NCBI RefSeq assembly: GCF_964340395.1
Contig: NC_135554.1
Coordinates: 1,731,501-1,795,500, forward strand
Source: Glandiceps talaboti
Lineage: Eukaryota; Hemichordata; Enteropneusta; Spengelidae
DNA: 64,000 bases
Direction of reading: 5' to 3'
Shown: piece by piece, positions 49,344 through 62,701 of the stretch
Numbering within the stretch: the stretch's first letter is position 1
How the letters are laid out: every line of letters starts with the position of its first letter
Position numbers and translations under genes: made by a program
The notes under the pieces: model-generated
Told to the model about the DNA's origin: nothing
The model's input: only the letters and a program-made list of their open reading frames with translations
Databases searched by the model: none

Positions 49344-51393
49344 GGGACCGGTCAGTTTCTCCAGCCTGGGGGGGGGGGCGGCGGTGGATTTTTAAATCGG
49401 GCCGACAAAAAGTCACTGACCCCCCCTATCTGTAAAACCCAAAACAGGCTGACCCCCCCCCCCTCATCACTTAATTCTAAAACATGATGACCACCCCCAT
49501 ATATGATATTCGCTTGAGTGACAGGTATTTTTTGATAGTGACTCAGTGTGGACTGCTTGACTGTCTTGCATCTACTTTATAAGATCCCGGGTTAGCACTA
49601 TCATAATTATAATTATTGACTACACAGGGTAAATATATTTGAAAAGGAGTTTAATAGCATCTTGACAGTGAAAGGTAGGGGGAAAGCTTGAGAAGGGAAT
49701 ATGTACAGCTGTCATGGGGGGTCCTAGGGGGTCTCCCCTTAGAAGCCCAGGAGGTTTTTAACTCTGAAAAGTCAATTTTGAGACTATTCAGACATTTTTA
49801 GAAAATCATTTCCAAGCTTTACAAGACAGCACCAACATGTAAAAAGCAACTACATAAGGTTGAAATATTTTTGAAATATAGTTTGATAGGATCTTGACAG
49901 TAAGAGGTAGGGGGGAGATCTTGAGACTGGGATGTGTACACCTCATGGGGGGGGGGGTCCTAGGGGGTCTCCCCCTAGAAGCCCTGGAGGTTTTTTCCCT
50001 GAAAAGTCAATTTTGAGACTATTCAGACCCTTTCAGACAATAATTTCCAAGCCTTACAAGACAACACCAACATGTAAAAAACAACTACATAGGGTTGAAA
50101 TACTTTTGAAATATACTTTGATAGCATCTTGACAGTAAGAGGGGAAGAGCTTGAGACTGGGATATGTCCACCTCATGCGGGGGGTCTGAGGGGGTCTCCC
50201 TCTAGAAGCCCTGAAGGATTTTTACTCTTGTAGCCAATATTTACGCTATTTAGACCATTCAAGCAATAACTTAATCCATGCTTTACAAGACAGCAAGTAT
50301 CAGAAACTATTCTTTATAACTTACACTAAGGGTTGAAATATGGTCTTAAAAAGTTAAATGGCATCATTATATACATGTAGTAAAGGTCAGCACATCTAAT
50401 GGTAGTATCATTGGTAGGGGAGATTTGGAGATTAAGGCAATTTTAGACTATCTTGGCAAACATTTCACATCTTGAAAAGACAATATCATCTCAAATTAGA
50501 ATAGGGTGAAAATACTTAAGAAAAGTTTAATATACCATTATGACAGTAAAAAGGTTGTTGGTGTATCTGATTGTTGGTTGAATGCATGAGTGACCTCTGG
50601 GGGTGAGGGAGTCCTTGGGGTTTTCCCCCTGGCAGATATGGAGTTTTTTGCTTCAGATACTAAGGCAATGTTTAGGTTATTCATAACCTTTGAGGTAATA
50701 TTTCGAAAAGCTAACCTAAATGTACGTTTTAAATGAGTTTCCTATATCACATAAAATAGACATGTAACATTAGTATAGGGGCATTAATATATGTATAATA
50801 AAGTCACCGGTATGTTAGAGAACTTTAGGTGGTCATACCTAGTGTATAATAGAAATTGGAATCTGATGAGATGTGGTGATTTGTAGTGTCAATAACATGA
50901 TGAGTGGAACAATTTAGATTAACTTCATTTATAAACTATCTATGAAAATTGCCATTACGAAACCTTCAAGTCACAAGTTCACTTTTGCCCCAAACTGCAA
51001 TATAAATGAAGCATTGATTGTGAAACAGCCAAGCATTTACATGACATGTTCTGTAACTAGTGTGGTAGCTAGGTATTAAATACATGTATATGTATATGTA
51101 TAGTTATGTTTGAACTAATAAGTAATACAATGTATTAAAGAATCCATGTAAGAAACAGGGACAAGAACAAATATTGACATGTACCACATTTCAGACAAGG
51201 CTATAAGCTTATGCCATTGTAGAAAGGATTTTTTTCTTCCATCACAATTTAAAACACAATGACCCCCCCCCCCTATCAACAATTTTCAAAACAGCATGAC
51301 CCCCCTACTGCCAATTTCAAAAACAGGGTGACCCCCCCCCCTACCAATCCACCGCCCCCCCCCCCCCTCAGGCCGAAGAAACTGACCGGTCCC
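49344..51393. mobile_element. 2.05-kb Harbinger-like non-autonomous element with TAA duplication
   Basis: Ends GGGACCGGTCAGTTTCT at both sides as inverted repeats, continuing into poly-G/poly-C tracts and GGTGGATT. TAA at 49341-49343 and 51394-51396. The interior holds about four diverged ~230-bp tandem copies (49655-50640; GGTCCTAGGGGGTCTCCCC, AGAAGCCC.GGAGG, CTTGACAGTAAGAGG). No transposase. Confidence 0.8.
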
Positions 51394-51396
51394 TAA

Positions 51397-52489
51397 TCTT
51401 GAAATCTACAGGAATGACTGTGCACTCCACAAAGTTACAAAAGATATGTTTTCAAATTTTCTGATGTTATGTTTCTTCTCCTGAGCAGTTCAGAAAGTTC
51501 TTTTTAAGGCTTGTCCTTGAATGAGCTCATGTAAAACTTCAACCTCTCTGTAACCTTCTTGTTTGGCTTTCTCTATGTATTTCCTAATTTGTCTTGTAAA
51601 ATTACTGATTTTAGCTGGCAATACTATGTCTGGTTCAAACTTACGAATGGTGACTGGTTATATTAACTCATGTCTCCTGAAGACTATGGTGCAAGTTCAT
51701 TTGTAAGAGGAATGTCATGGGAACACACATCTACAAGATTCTCCTCTCCTCCCACTAGTTCAGAAAGACTGTCAACTATTTTAAGTGCTACTTCTATCTT
51801 GTCTGTTCAAATAAAACATCAGTATGTCTATTAGTACTTATTATTAAAATGAATATACATTTTTATTTCATATATCCAATATTTATAATATCGATCTACG
51901 GATGGGAAAAAATTACCCAAATGAAATAAATGAGCAACAAAGCGAAAATAATAAAGACAAAATTGTCATCCTATTAGTTTGACTGACACTCATGTAAAAG
52001 AAAACTGCAGTCCACGTGTTCTTTGTCATAATATTTATGCATGGTACATCATGGGGGTGGGAGGTATGCATGGTACATCATGGGAGTGGGAGGTAAATGT
52101 GATCTCAAAATATAAAGCCAACAGAGAGACAAAAGAAGTAAAGAAAGAAATCATTGAAATCTCACAGCATGTGAAAGCAATCAACATTCTTGGTGTTACT
52201 ATTTTCTAACTCAGACATCCCAAGGGACTGTCACTCATTATCACGTCTGACTGGCAACTGAGAAAATGGTATCAAGACGTTGTCTCTATTTAAATTATTC
52301 GACCAATGTAAAGAAACCCGCTCGGAAGCCACGCGACTTTTTTTTCAAAAGGGGTCAAATAAGCTTATTTAACTCACACAGATGTAAAAAAAAATCATTT
52401 AGTTTTTGCTCTATGTAAACTTGTTATTAGCAAATTGTCGATTGAGTCTTTGGTACACAGTGGAGAAAAACTGACATTTATGTTGACGG
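51397..52489. other. Non-coding stretch
   Basis: Only short frames with no recognisable domain. A 25-bp duplication (TGCATGGTACATCATGGG) sits near 52037-52085. Confidence 0.4.
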
Positions 52490-52886
52490 TGCACGGTGGA
52501 CGCTAGTCCTGCTTGCATGCGGAGTAATCGGGGACTCGATTCTGACTACCTCCTACCTAGTCCTGCTTCCATGACGGTGCACGAGTCTGTACTATTACTG
52601 ACTTGACTCTAAAGGGGGAGGGACAAATTGTCAGAATCGAGTCCCGAAATTCCTCCGTATGCAAGCAGGACTACCTCCTACCTAGGTGTTTAGAGTCAAG
52701 TCAGTATAGACTCTAGTGTATCAGCTAGCCCTCGGATGTTCTTCCGATAAAATACGACACACAGCCGAACAACGCTATCGCAAGCCCTCACATGCGAACT
52801 TTGTTCGCTTATAGCATCGAAAGAAAGCCCGAACGTCTAGCAGCAAGACTATATAGACTCGTGCACCGTCATGTAAGCAGGACTAG
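52490..52886. repeat. Nested inverted repeats (foldback-like)
   Basis: TAGTCCTGCTTGCATGCGGA at 52505 is mirrored at about 52652-52672. GACTTGACTCTAAA near 52600 is mirrored by TTTAGAGTCAAGTC near 52690. CATGACGGTGCACGAG near 52570 is mirrored by CTCGTGCACCGTCATG near 52858. Several stems interleave. Confidence 0.65.
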
Positions 52887-53426
52887 GTTGACGCCATTGT
52901 TATCAAATTTCAGTACGTTACGCCAACGACTTCGGTTTTTAATCAGAAAGCCAGATGTGATCCTGTTTCTAAAAACAGCATTTGAAAGACTGAAAATGTA
53001 GCTAAGATACCATTCTAAAAGACAATTGTTGTCGACAAACTATACCTATGATTTTAGTCCCGTACACAATCGCAGGAAAACTTTGACCTCACTTTGGTGA
53101 TCGGTAAACAGTTCCCGTCTAGCCAATGAGAGGATCGATAATGTCATCTTTTCAGTCAACCGGTCAGAGATTACGCGCGTTTAACGTTTGTTCTTATAAT
53201 GTTGTATCCATTACTCCACGCCTAACTTCTTGTCTACATGGTCGAGCACTTCAATGCTCAATCGTTCCGTACGGTACGGCGTGTATGGTTCGTGGTTTAC
53301 GTGGCTGAGCTGGTTAAAATCAGGGTATTATGGTACTCTTCTTTCTCAGTTTTAAATTTTGGCTATATGCTAGATAGACTGTCGACAGTCGTTCGTGCCT
53401 TTTTGCTACGTTTTATCTAAAACTAA

Positions 53427-54489
53427 GGGAGTGTCCAGATTTTACTTCGGGGGGCATCATTTTTTCTCAGGAAAAATGAGGGGGGGAGGGCTAAACAAAA
53501 ATTTCACAAATTTCTAGGGGGGGGGAGGTCATGAAAAATAAACATGTTTATTTAATGTAACATAAATCGTCCTTCAATTCTGGCACTTCTCAAAGTAACT
53601 TGTCTGCGAGGATGTTCAAGACGTGTTTCATCACAATCACTTATCTGTCAGTCAAAGTATAACAAGCGCAAATGTTGAGTTTTTGACTTCCTTCTAACAA
53701 TAAAAATGTTCACATTTATACTTGCATTGTTGACAAGCTGAGCAACACAAACCGGCATTGGAACTAAAGTTGTATATAATACGCATCTAAAAAGTAGAAC
53801 AGTTGTGAAGTATTTAAAGTATACCCGCATTGCCCAATGGAAATATGTTGTGTGTAAACGACTTAAAGTCCAAACGAGATATTTTCATTTTCCCTGCCTT
53901 CATATCAGTACATTCCATACAGTTGTGCAGAACCATTGGAGCTATTTTTAAGTTTTATACATAGAAACTTTAAAAAATTTTATGAGTATTACATTTACGA
54001 AGTATTCGTATGTACGCATACACACACATACATACATACATACATACATACATACATACATACATACATACATACATACATACATACATACATACATACA
54101 TACATACATACAGGTATGTACATACATGTATGCCAGAAAAAATAAAAATGCTGTTCAACAGGCAACCTAGACCATCACATAGGGGAAGTAGGTTGTTTTT
54201 TTGTGTGTTTTTTTGTACAATGTTTGACAAGGATGTAAAAACGAACCATATATAATGATGGCAAAACATTTCAAATTGAATTTTAATACATAGTACTTCA
54301 GTTTGTCTGCATGGCAATCGATTTCCATCAGCTCTACAGTTAGGAAATGTACCCAAATTGTTAAAATGAACTTGCAGGGGGGGGGGTCAATTTTTTCCAA
54401 GCTTTTGTAGGGGGGGGGGCATAAAAAAAATACACAGGGAAAAGGGAAATCCTCCGGGGTCCCCCTGGAAGTAAAATCTGGACACTCCC
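53427..54489. mobile_element. 1063-bp Harbinger-like element nested in the MITE
   Basis: Perfect 22-bp inverted ends beginning GGGAGTGTCCAGATTTTAC (53427-53448 and 54468-54489) with TAA on both sides (53424-53426, 54490-54492). Holds poly-G tracts and a (CATA)n array; no transposase. Confidence 0.85.
54018..54112. repeat. (CATA)n microsatellite
   Basis: About 95 bp of CATA tetramers; the long Thr-Tyr-Ile-His frames across it are artefacts. Confidence 0.95.
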
Positions 54490-56313
54490 TAAAGTCGTTG
54501 TCTCGCTCCGATCCGGAGATAACCGCGTACTGATCAGCGAGTGCCGGAGGCACGAGCCTTCGGCACTCACAGTTCGTGCCTTCGGCAATCGCAGTTCCTA
54601 TCAGTACGCATTAATAGTACGTATTCAGTTCTATATTACGGAGCGAGGCGACGACTTTGATTTAGATGAAACGTAGTAAAAAGGGCACGAACGACTGTCG
54701 ACCGTATACATGCTGGATACAAAAGAGCTGTTAATATAACTTTTTAATGGGTAAATTGCCAAACTGAACACCTCTCAACACAATCCTACTTGATTGGAAT
54801 GGGAGTCGAGACTACACCACTGTCACTAGTATTGTCGACAGTCGTTCGTGCCTTTTTTGCTACATTTTATCTAAAACTAAAGTCGTCGCCTTGCTCCCAT
54901 CCGGAGCAATACTATAAGGGCGGCCCTTTTTATTTTTCTGTTTCTCATCTCCCGACCGACCCTAATTTGCAGCTCCGACATCAGAAAAAAAAAAGTTTTT
55001 TTATTTCCGACCGACCCCTGAGCACAGCAAAATTGTAAGGTTCCCCATGGCGTCTTAGGCCAGTTCTGCCGAGGCCACGACCTTGCGACATTGGCCCCCT
55101 AAAATTACAAATGAAGCAATAATTTTCCCACCTTGCGTCGCTTTGGCGCATTCATTTTACGGCAGAAATGAAAATGATCTAAGTCCACGGCCGGACCAGG
55201 CCAGGCTCTGACTCGACGTGAATCCCACAAGAAGTATACTGACTGCGTATTAAGGGAAAGCTTTGTTGACATCATATAAGATACAGTGACAACGCGCAGT
55301 TCTATTGTTAACATAAAAAATGCCACAAAAAGATCAACTTTGATAAACTTAATCTACAAATTAAAACATTAGAGGGATTAGATGAGACGTCGAAATGGAC
55401 GTCTCTCGTCATGTGTTTTGTCTACTGTCACTGTCGTGACCTCTGACCTAATCACTGACGTGTGTGAAACACTGAACTTGCTACCGGAACATCTATCTGC
55501 CATGCCACAGCTCAGAAGCCTTCGTGAACCAAATTTATGGAACAGGTTGTGATTTTCATTTGTTGATGGGTTAAATTAAATGAGTACATGTGTATTTTGA
55601 TTCCGAAAAAGCTGTGTTAGGGGATCGTGTTGCATGATGTTGACAGTGCTAGTGACACATGTGAATGTTGGGCACTGAATCAATGCGTAATCACTGGCAT
55701 GGCCACGATAGACGGCCGATGCATGTGCGCCCGCGGTCAGACATGAAGAACGAACTTGTTGTGCAAATCAGAAAAAAATTAATGTAATATTTACAGAGCA
55801 TCCCAACTTTGACTTTGTTGATAGTTTTAGTTAAAGATCCAACTTCTGAGTTTCAAGGACACCTAATGTCAGCTTTCCGTATCATTGCAAGTTTACAATA
55901 CGTAACTATGCTGTCATTTGATATAGCAGGACCAAATCATGATACACAGCCAGTAACGGTTAATTAATAAAAAATAAATTATTTTAAAGTTTGTTTGACT
56001 ATTATTTGTAAGTTTTTCGTTCACATTTGGTACTTTTTAAAGTCAGGGATTTTTTTCTTCAAAATGTCATGAATTTGAAGAGGGAATGATAAACACAGCA
56101 GTGTACTAACAATTTTAAAAATGAAACAAGTGGTTACAAGTTTAGGATTTCTCAAAGTTTTTATTCAATCATATGTTCACTGTGACTTATTTAGAAGTTG
56201 TTCATTGTCCTTGTCTGAAAAAAGGGAATTATAAATTTGAGCACTGCTATTCATTGATATTCAGATTAAAAATTGTGCCTACCTGGCTGTCCAATCTTTC
56301 TAAACAATATATC

Positions 56314-56477
<164 letters not shown>

Positions 56478-56550
56478 GGCTGTTCCATTCTGGGTCTGGT
56501 AGCTGGTTGAGTAGAGTGCTCGACTTGGAGGAGGAGCGTATGTAACTCGA

Positions 56551-56653
56551 TGAGTATCAATCTGCTAAGACAGTGCTCCACCGCAGTGGCAGAGCGCAAT
56601 AATTGCGCTTTGCCACTGCGGTATAGAGCACTGTCTTAGCAGATTGATACTCA
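56551..56653. repeat. Near-perfect 50-bp-arm hairpin
   Basis: Left arm begins TGAGTATCAATCTGCTAAGA and includes CCGCAGTGGCAGAGCGCAAT; the right arm mirrors it with one mismatch and a 2-nt bulge, with a single-base loop. One arm recurs at about 32832-32893. Confidence 0.9.
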
Positions 56654-57817
56654 CAATAGTGGTCTGAGATAATTTATATGAATATTTCATAGACAATAAT
56701 AATTGACCCCACTCCCTGTCAAATGACACCACTTTTTGGAACCAAGGGGCCTGTGTCCCCACTTGTTGGAAACCTTGGCAGAACACCGCCGTCTAACCCC
56801 CCCCCCTCTCACCCACCCACCCACCCACCCAACCCCTTTGTTACGTCAGAGCTGCATGTGTCTTTCATCATGGCAGAAGCTGTTGAGGTTTGATGAGGGA
56901 CAGGGCTCAAAATTAATACTGTCACGCGGTACATTTTGCTGCAATGTAATAATAGCTCAGAATATTTCCATCATTTTCAAAATTATGCTTAAAATTGGTA
57001 AAAGTCATACTGCATTCCTAATTTCTTGACCAGTTTTTAGCTTTAAATCAGTTGTATTATCAGGGAAATGACCGACTCCATAGCGTTTCATGGCCCATGA
57101 CATGCATGACCTTTGAAGACATTCCGATGTTTACATTATTACTTTTAATTACTTTTAAACAGTAAATCCCAAAGGGGTTCTGAGTTCTAGAAATGTTTAC
57201 ATGTTATCTGGTGGATTATTTTGACAAGTTCATACTGAAGAAAAATGTTTCATAGAAGTAATGGTTTATATAAATGAAAATTCATCTAGCACCATGCCAC
57301 TTTGATTAATAGGACGAATGTATTAGTACTCCTGATAAAATCACACAATAGTTCATGGCTACAGATATACACCCATCAGGATGATAAGTATTTAATCATC
57401 TTCTTACAAAGTTGTTCTACAGACTTGTCAACCTTGCTAAAATGAAGGAAAGAGACTTGTAACAAGGAATTCAATAAAGAGAAGAGAAATGAAGTTGTAT
57501 AGAGACTAACAGGACAGAAAGGACAGAGAATAGAACTGAAAAAATACATTTTTTTTTCTTGCACCCCTTTTTTTTTTATTTCGCCCGCCCGACCCGCCTG
57601 ACTATTCCATTGGAGATGAGAAACAAAAAAAAAAAAAACCTCACCCTAACCGATGTACTGATTATTTCGCAACATCACAGCGAGTGCCAGAGCAGAGGCA
57701 CCCACAGTTTCCTATCAGTATGCATATATTCAGTGCTATGGAGCGAGGCGACGACTTTGTTTTAGATGAAACGTAGCAAAAAAGGCATAAACGACTGTCG
57801 ACAGTCTATGTCACTAG

Positions 57818-59390
57818 CACAGGCAAATGTGTATATTATCTTTTATCACGCAAGGTTGTGGACTAAGGAATAAAATTCTGTATAAACAAAAAACGTGTTA
57901 AAGGTTAAGATTTCAATTGATTGTAATTTGTTCTAAATTGATAGAAATATTTTTTGTTGAGAATATAAGTTCAAATGTGGGTAATATTGTGACTTGGAAA
58001 TACTAAGAATCAATATTTATCCTGATATGGTCTTTGGTGAAAATAAGTATTTTGTAACCAACGAAACAATATTTCTTTTACATGTATTAGTGTGAAGAAA
58101 TACTCATCAGCACACTTTAATATCTGATTGATGTTTAGGGGTTTCTTGTTGGTTGGCCGTGACTGCCAATTAGTAAAAAATCCTCAGATTTGTTCCATCA
58201 CATCAACACTTCAATTTTATCTCATATGCCAGATTTTGCATGCACACCTATATTTTTGTTTTGTTTTGAAACAGTTTCCACAATTGTCCCGTGAAATTAC
58301 TCAGCAGTGATTTGAATTGAAATCAATGTCTAATTTAAATTTCTGGTTCTCTCTTGTCAACAGATGAAAAATTACACATTTGTACAAGATGCAAAGTCTT
58401 CCCCTACATAAAGTGTTTAAATTATTAATGAGCCATTACGGTCTTCTAAAAAAGAAGCCAAGTTTGAATGAATCATCAACCAAAATACTCCATCAATAGA
58501 ACAGATAAGCCAATCATTGAGGAACATGTTTGGTATGGTAATATCACAACTAAACTTTGTGGTACCTACATTGGCTGTCATTGTTACATGAAATAGATTG
58601 CACTAATCCTGGTATATGTTACAAGGACATAGTCAAGATCAACCTAGTAAATAGTCCAAGCTAGAATCAGACAAAAGAAGTGAATTTTGTGTTACAAACC
58701 ACCAAATATGTACAGGAGATTGGTAATGTTCTTTCTTGGAGAAGATTTATGAAGTGAGTTGAAAAAACAGACTGTCCTTTTGTAAATGTATCCATATGAG
58801 ACTGTTGTGCTCCCAGCTACTCAAATTTTATATTGAAGGTTTATTTCTACTATCTCAATAGTGAGGTCATCGGCTTCCTTGTACAATTCAATGTGTTTTT
58901 CTTTTTTCGCCTATTTTGTTTCAACAAGTTTCTTGTTTACTTCTAATCTGTATTCATCAATAGCAGTTAGATTATGAGGGTTGTCGACTTCCGGATGTAA
59001 ATCCATCTATACACTTGTGGGACAGTCACAGAGAGCATGATAGCTATAAAAACAAAACAAAAGAAAAACATTTGTATAGATCATAATAAAATATAACCAT
59101 GCATACACAGCAGGTAAAATTTACCAGAATAAATTGATAGAAATAACTAAGATGATACACTCTACAAAATGACAGTAATCAAAGTAAAATTCTGTTAACT
59201 TTGGAACTCAAGCAAATCTGGTAACATAATGTGCTTGGTATGATGGTTAACAGAGTACTATTAACCATATCGGTTGTTGTTATTGTTGTTGTTGTTACTA
59301 TTGGAGAATCACTTCTATCTTCCAGAATTTTCTTGTACAATGAAATAGTTTGGCTTTTTTGACTGAGTGCACATTTTGAAAATTAAGTGA
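57818..59390. other. Non-coding stretch
   Basis: AT-rich with no recognisable gene or element. Confidence 0.4.
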
Positions 59391-59491
59391 CATAACCCCC
59401 CCCCCCCATTTGCAGTTTTCCAAAATAAGATAACCCCCCCCCCCCGGATTTGCCGGCCAACCCCCAGGCATAATAACTGAACGCTCCCTAA
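59391..59491. repeat. Single element end with poly-C tracts
   Basis: ATAACCCCCCC and GATAACCCCCC tracts followed by AACTGAACGCTCCCTAA. It resembles one end of the poly-G/GGGA... Harbinger-like ends seen at 49344 and 53427. A partner end was not found. Confidence 0.4.
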
Positions 59492-60105
59492 ATGGTTGAG
59501 ACTAAAATTCAATATGATTCCCCAGAGCATGTATTTTTCAGCGACTTGGAGGGTCTTCATGGTTCCGTCAAGAACCAAGAGGAAATTTTAAGCTACTGTA
59601 AAGTGTAATTTCCACTGCGGGAAGTGTGTCGAATACATTTAAGTGGATGTCTTGAACAAGCTAACAACATATGATATAGTTCACTGACACCGAAGATAAG
59701 GAGATGTAAGTATGGATATCACTTGTATCATTTGGTGGTTGTCATCAGCTCCGTCGAGATGATTTAATCACTGGCCACAGTGTTGTTGACTGTATGAATT
59801 CATTTCACAGTTTGTGGGCCGAAAGTATGCATACTTTCTAGTGTATTGCAATATTCAAGGTCGATGTAAATCAATCACTGGTAACACGCCATTGTGTGTC
59901 ACCACTCTAAGGTTTCGTTCAGATCTCAGAATGAACCTCATGTTATTCATTTACCTAGACATTACCATATATTCTACCATGGCTGCTTGTCCATTGTTCA
60001 TCAATGTCATCTCCCCTACGTACCACGTTTTACAGGTACTTACAGGTCCTCTTCTGACTGTAGGCCTTGCTGGGCCTCTAATGTCAGCTCTGTTTGTTTT
60101 TATTT

Positions 60106-60470
60106 AGGAGTGCGTTTATCTTCATACATGTTAAATTTAAAGGGTTGATCCTTCCATAGTTGATCTAGTCTCTTTTCAAATGTCTGAACTGTTTTTGCTG
60201 TGACAACGGCATTAGGTAGACTATTCCATAAGTCAACACTTCTATGGATGAACGAGAATTTTCTAATATTTAGTCTTGTAAATTGTTTCTCTCAATTTTG
60301 TACTGGTGTCCTCTAGTGTCATGTCTTGTCTTGTGTAGTTTGATAAAGTTGGAAACTTCACTGTCATATTTCCCTTTTGCTGTGATGTTGGCCTCAGTAC
60401 TTCACTCGTTAGTCGTCTGATCTTATCTTTTATTTTAATCTTCATAATGACCACCGTCTCTTTTGGCATG
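60106..60470 (-). pseudogene. LINE ORF2 3' end fragment
   Basis: Minus strand: QFTRLNIRKFSFIHRSVDL, WNSLPNAVVTAKTVQTF, EKRLDQLWKDQPF, ending RTPK then stop, typical of the last residues of many LINE RT proteins. Upstream, after a one-base shift near 60287, IKIKDKIRRLTSEVLRP continues it. 5' parts are absent. Confidence 0.7.
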
Positions 60471-61480
60471 AGCTATGAGCGTCACATACCACATACATTT
60501 AGAATTGCCTTCCCTGCCCCAGTGCCAAAGTTCTCACATTCCCAAGATTTACACAATAACCTTAACGATATCTTATACAATGAAAAAAGAGTGCCACTTC
60601 CATGCATACTAAATAGATGTGTATTCTCACCAAAAGACAACATACATCCATATTTTCGCTGGCTTCAGGGTTGTCTGACAACTTTTATACATGTTTCAGT
60701 GTCATGGATGCATAGTAGTGCACTGTGAGGCCTAGACAAAGTTAATGGCGCCACTTATATTCCATTGGTCCATTTTTAGTGTGAGCTTTGTTCAAGTATT
60801 TATAGCAGGACTGACAGGGTGGATCCAAAATCCATTATTATGTGCCTTGCTGTCATTGTTATTATGATTATTACCTTACATGGGCCCTCCCACAAATAGA
60901 TTTAAACCCCCCCAGGGAGCCTTCAGTATGTGCAAGGGGCGTGGGTGGGGTGGGGGTGTTTTTTTCTTCACTTTTTACAAATCGTCTCTCAGGGTGGGCC
61001 ATACGTTAGAAAATGGGATTAGGGGGCCCAGAGTCACATTTTACTGTGACTCATTCAGGGGTGAACAAATCCACTGGTCCTGGGTCCGAGACTAGCGATT
61101 TTTTTGGGCGAACCACACAAATTTTACCATGTCTGGTCCGTCCAGTACCTTACTGTTAATAACTATGTTAAAAAGTCGTCTGAATATACAGGTTCATAGA
61201 TTTAATGTTTAACATTAGTGGGACCTGGGACCACTAATTCTTTCAGCAGGACCACTGAATTTTTAAGGCACTGGTCCAGGGACCACCAGTTCACAAAATG
61301 ATTTGTTCACCCCTGCTCATTGTATTGTCTAACTTTGCATTATTTTGGGGTTTTTTTGTCATCCCATCACTGCCACCGGCTCCAAATCCCATTGCTGCCA
61401 TTTGGGTTCAGGTTAGTCGTAGGATTATGGTTAGAGTTAGTGTATGGGTTAGAGCACAGGAAGCCCAGGAACCCTGTTAC
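60471..61480. other. Non-coding stretch
   Basis: Short frames only. GGACCACT-type motifs at 61060-61310 recur in inverted orientation, perhaps a degraded element. Confidence 0.35.
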
Positions 61481-61599
61481 AGATAGACAGACAGACAGAC
61501 AGACAGACGGACGGACAAACACAAAACTATGCATGGATAAATGAAATGCCATGTCATTTTTAACTTCCGTAAGGGCAGGTTACAAATTAAGGATGAAAA

Positions 61600-61637
<38 letters not shown>

Positions 61638-61640
61638 GTC
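61481..61640. repeat. (AGAC)n and (CTGT)n microsatellites in inverted orientation
   Basis: AGACAGAC repeats near 61486-61508 and CTGTCTGT near 61600-61637 are complementary and could pair across about 90 bp. Confidence 0.85.
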
Positions 61641-62000
61641 ACTGTTTTCTGAAAATGGCTGGCTCAAACAATATTTGGTACACATGTTGTTTAGGGTAAT
61701 GCCTAATTCCTAGAACTGATTAGGTTTTGGTAAACATTCATGAATCTTAATGAATGAATGATTAATGGTTTTCAGTAATTAGGCTATATCTTAAGAAGCA
61801 TTCAATATAATTTGGTAGACACCTTGATGATAACAAGCTTGTACTCTTCATATATAGCTTAATTACTGAAAATCATTAATTATTCAAATGACTCATTAAA
61901 GTTAAAAGCTACATCAACAAGCTTTTCAGGACATTTCCTTTGGTATGTTTGAAGTATTTGCCAAATGATATTGAATTTGAAGGCTGCATTCTTAAAGGCA
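61641..62000. repeat. ~110-bp dispersed repeat block
   Basis: Repeats of TCAGTAATTAGGCTATATC, ATATAATTTGGTA and AATGACTCAT, shared with 63480-64000 and 6380-6470. Confidence 0.6.
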
Positions 62001-62701
62001 GATGTCCCCTATATAAAGGGGATTATGGGTAATGTATCCGTATGCTGGAAATTCAAACTGCTGTAAGGAGCACTGACTTTGCCCTCATATCTTCATCCCA
62101 TTTTGCACTGAAAAAGTTTCACATGGCTCTCATATTTCATATATACTGTTTGTATATATATAGTGATGCAACATGAGTAGAAATAACTGACTTTAACTAA
62201 GTTTGGTAGTCAATATAGCAGGTTTACCATCAAACTGATGCAAAATTTGTTTCAAATTTGTCTAGTAAAAACCATTGGCCCAGCTGTCAATTAGGCTTAC
62301 AAGTTACACAAAGCATGATAAGACACTGTGAATGGTGGAAATAAACAATGTGCAAAATGCCAAATACCAAATGCAAACAATACAAGCGAACAAAAGGGGC
62401 CGTATGCACTCTTTTAGCCCGATATTTTGCCTAAAATCAAGCTCACATGTGCGATCGAACGGTATGTGAAAATGATATTGTTACTGAAATAGAATGACAT
62501 AAAATGAAACCAAAATGTTAGTCGTCAAACTCAAAATAATTATACAATTTCATATTAAAGTTAATATACAATATGAGGTCATATTTGATAACATTTTTAA
62601 AATCTTTTTTTATCTTCTGTTCAATATTTGATCACCAGGGAGAGCAACATTTTCTTGGATACGATCTCCTGTATACCTTTTGGGATTATATTATTGACAT
62701 G

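Larger units (their letters stand above)
53378..54705. mobile_element. hAT-like MITE copy b, split by an inserted element
   Basis: The left part 53378-53426 (ACTGTCGACAGTCGTTCG...ATCTAAAACTAA) and the right part 54490-54705 (TAAAGTCGTTGTCTCGCTCC...ACGACTGTCGACCGT) join to the family sequence when 53427-54489 is removed. Confidence 0.8.

Noticed and set aside
52792-53001. 69-codon basic plus-strand frame (MRTLFAYSIERKPERL...)
   Set aside because: It starts inside a foldback repeat and shows no homology that I recognise.
55382-55561. Open stretch MRRRNGRLSSCV... as a host first exon
   Set aside because: No homologue recognised, weak donor, and it lies within a nested non-autonomous element.
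59814-60107. 97-codon hydrophobic plus-strand frame
   Set aside because: It partly overlaps the antisense of a LINE tail; no recognised domain.
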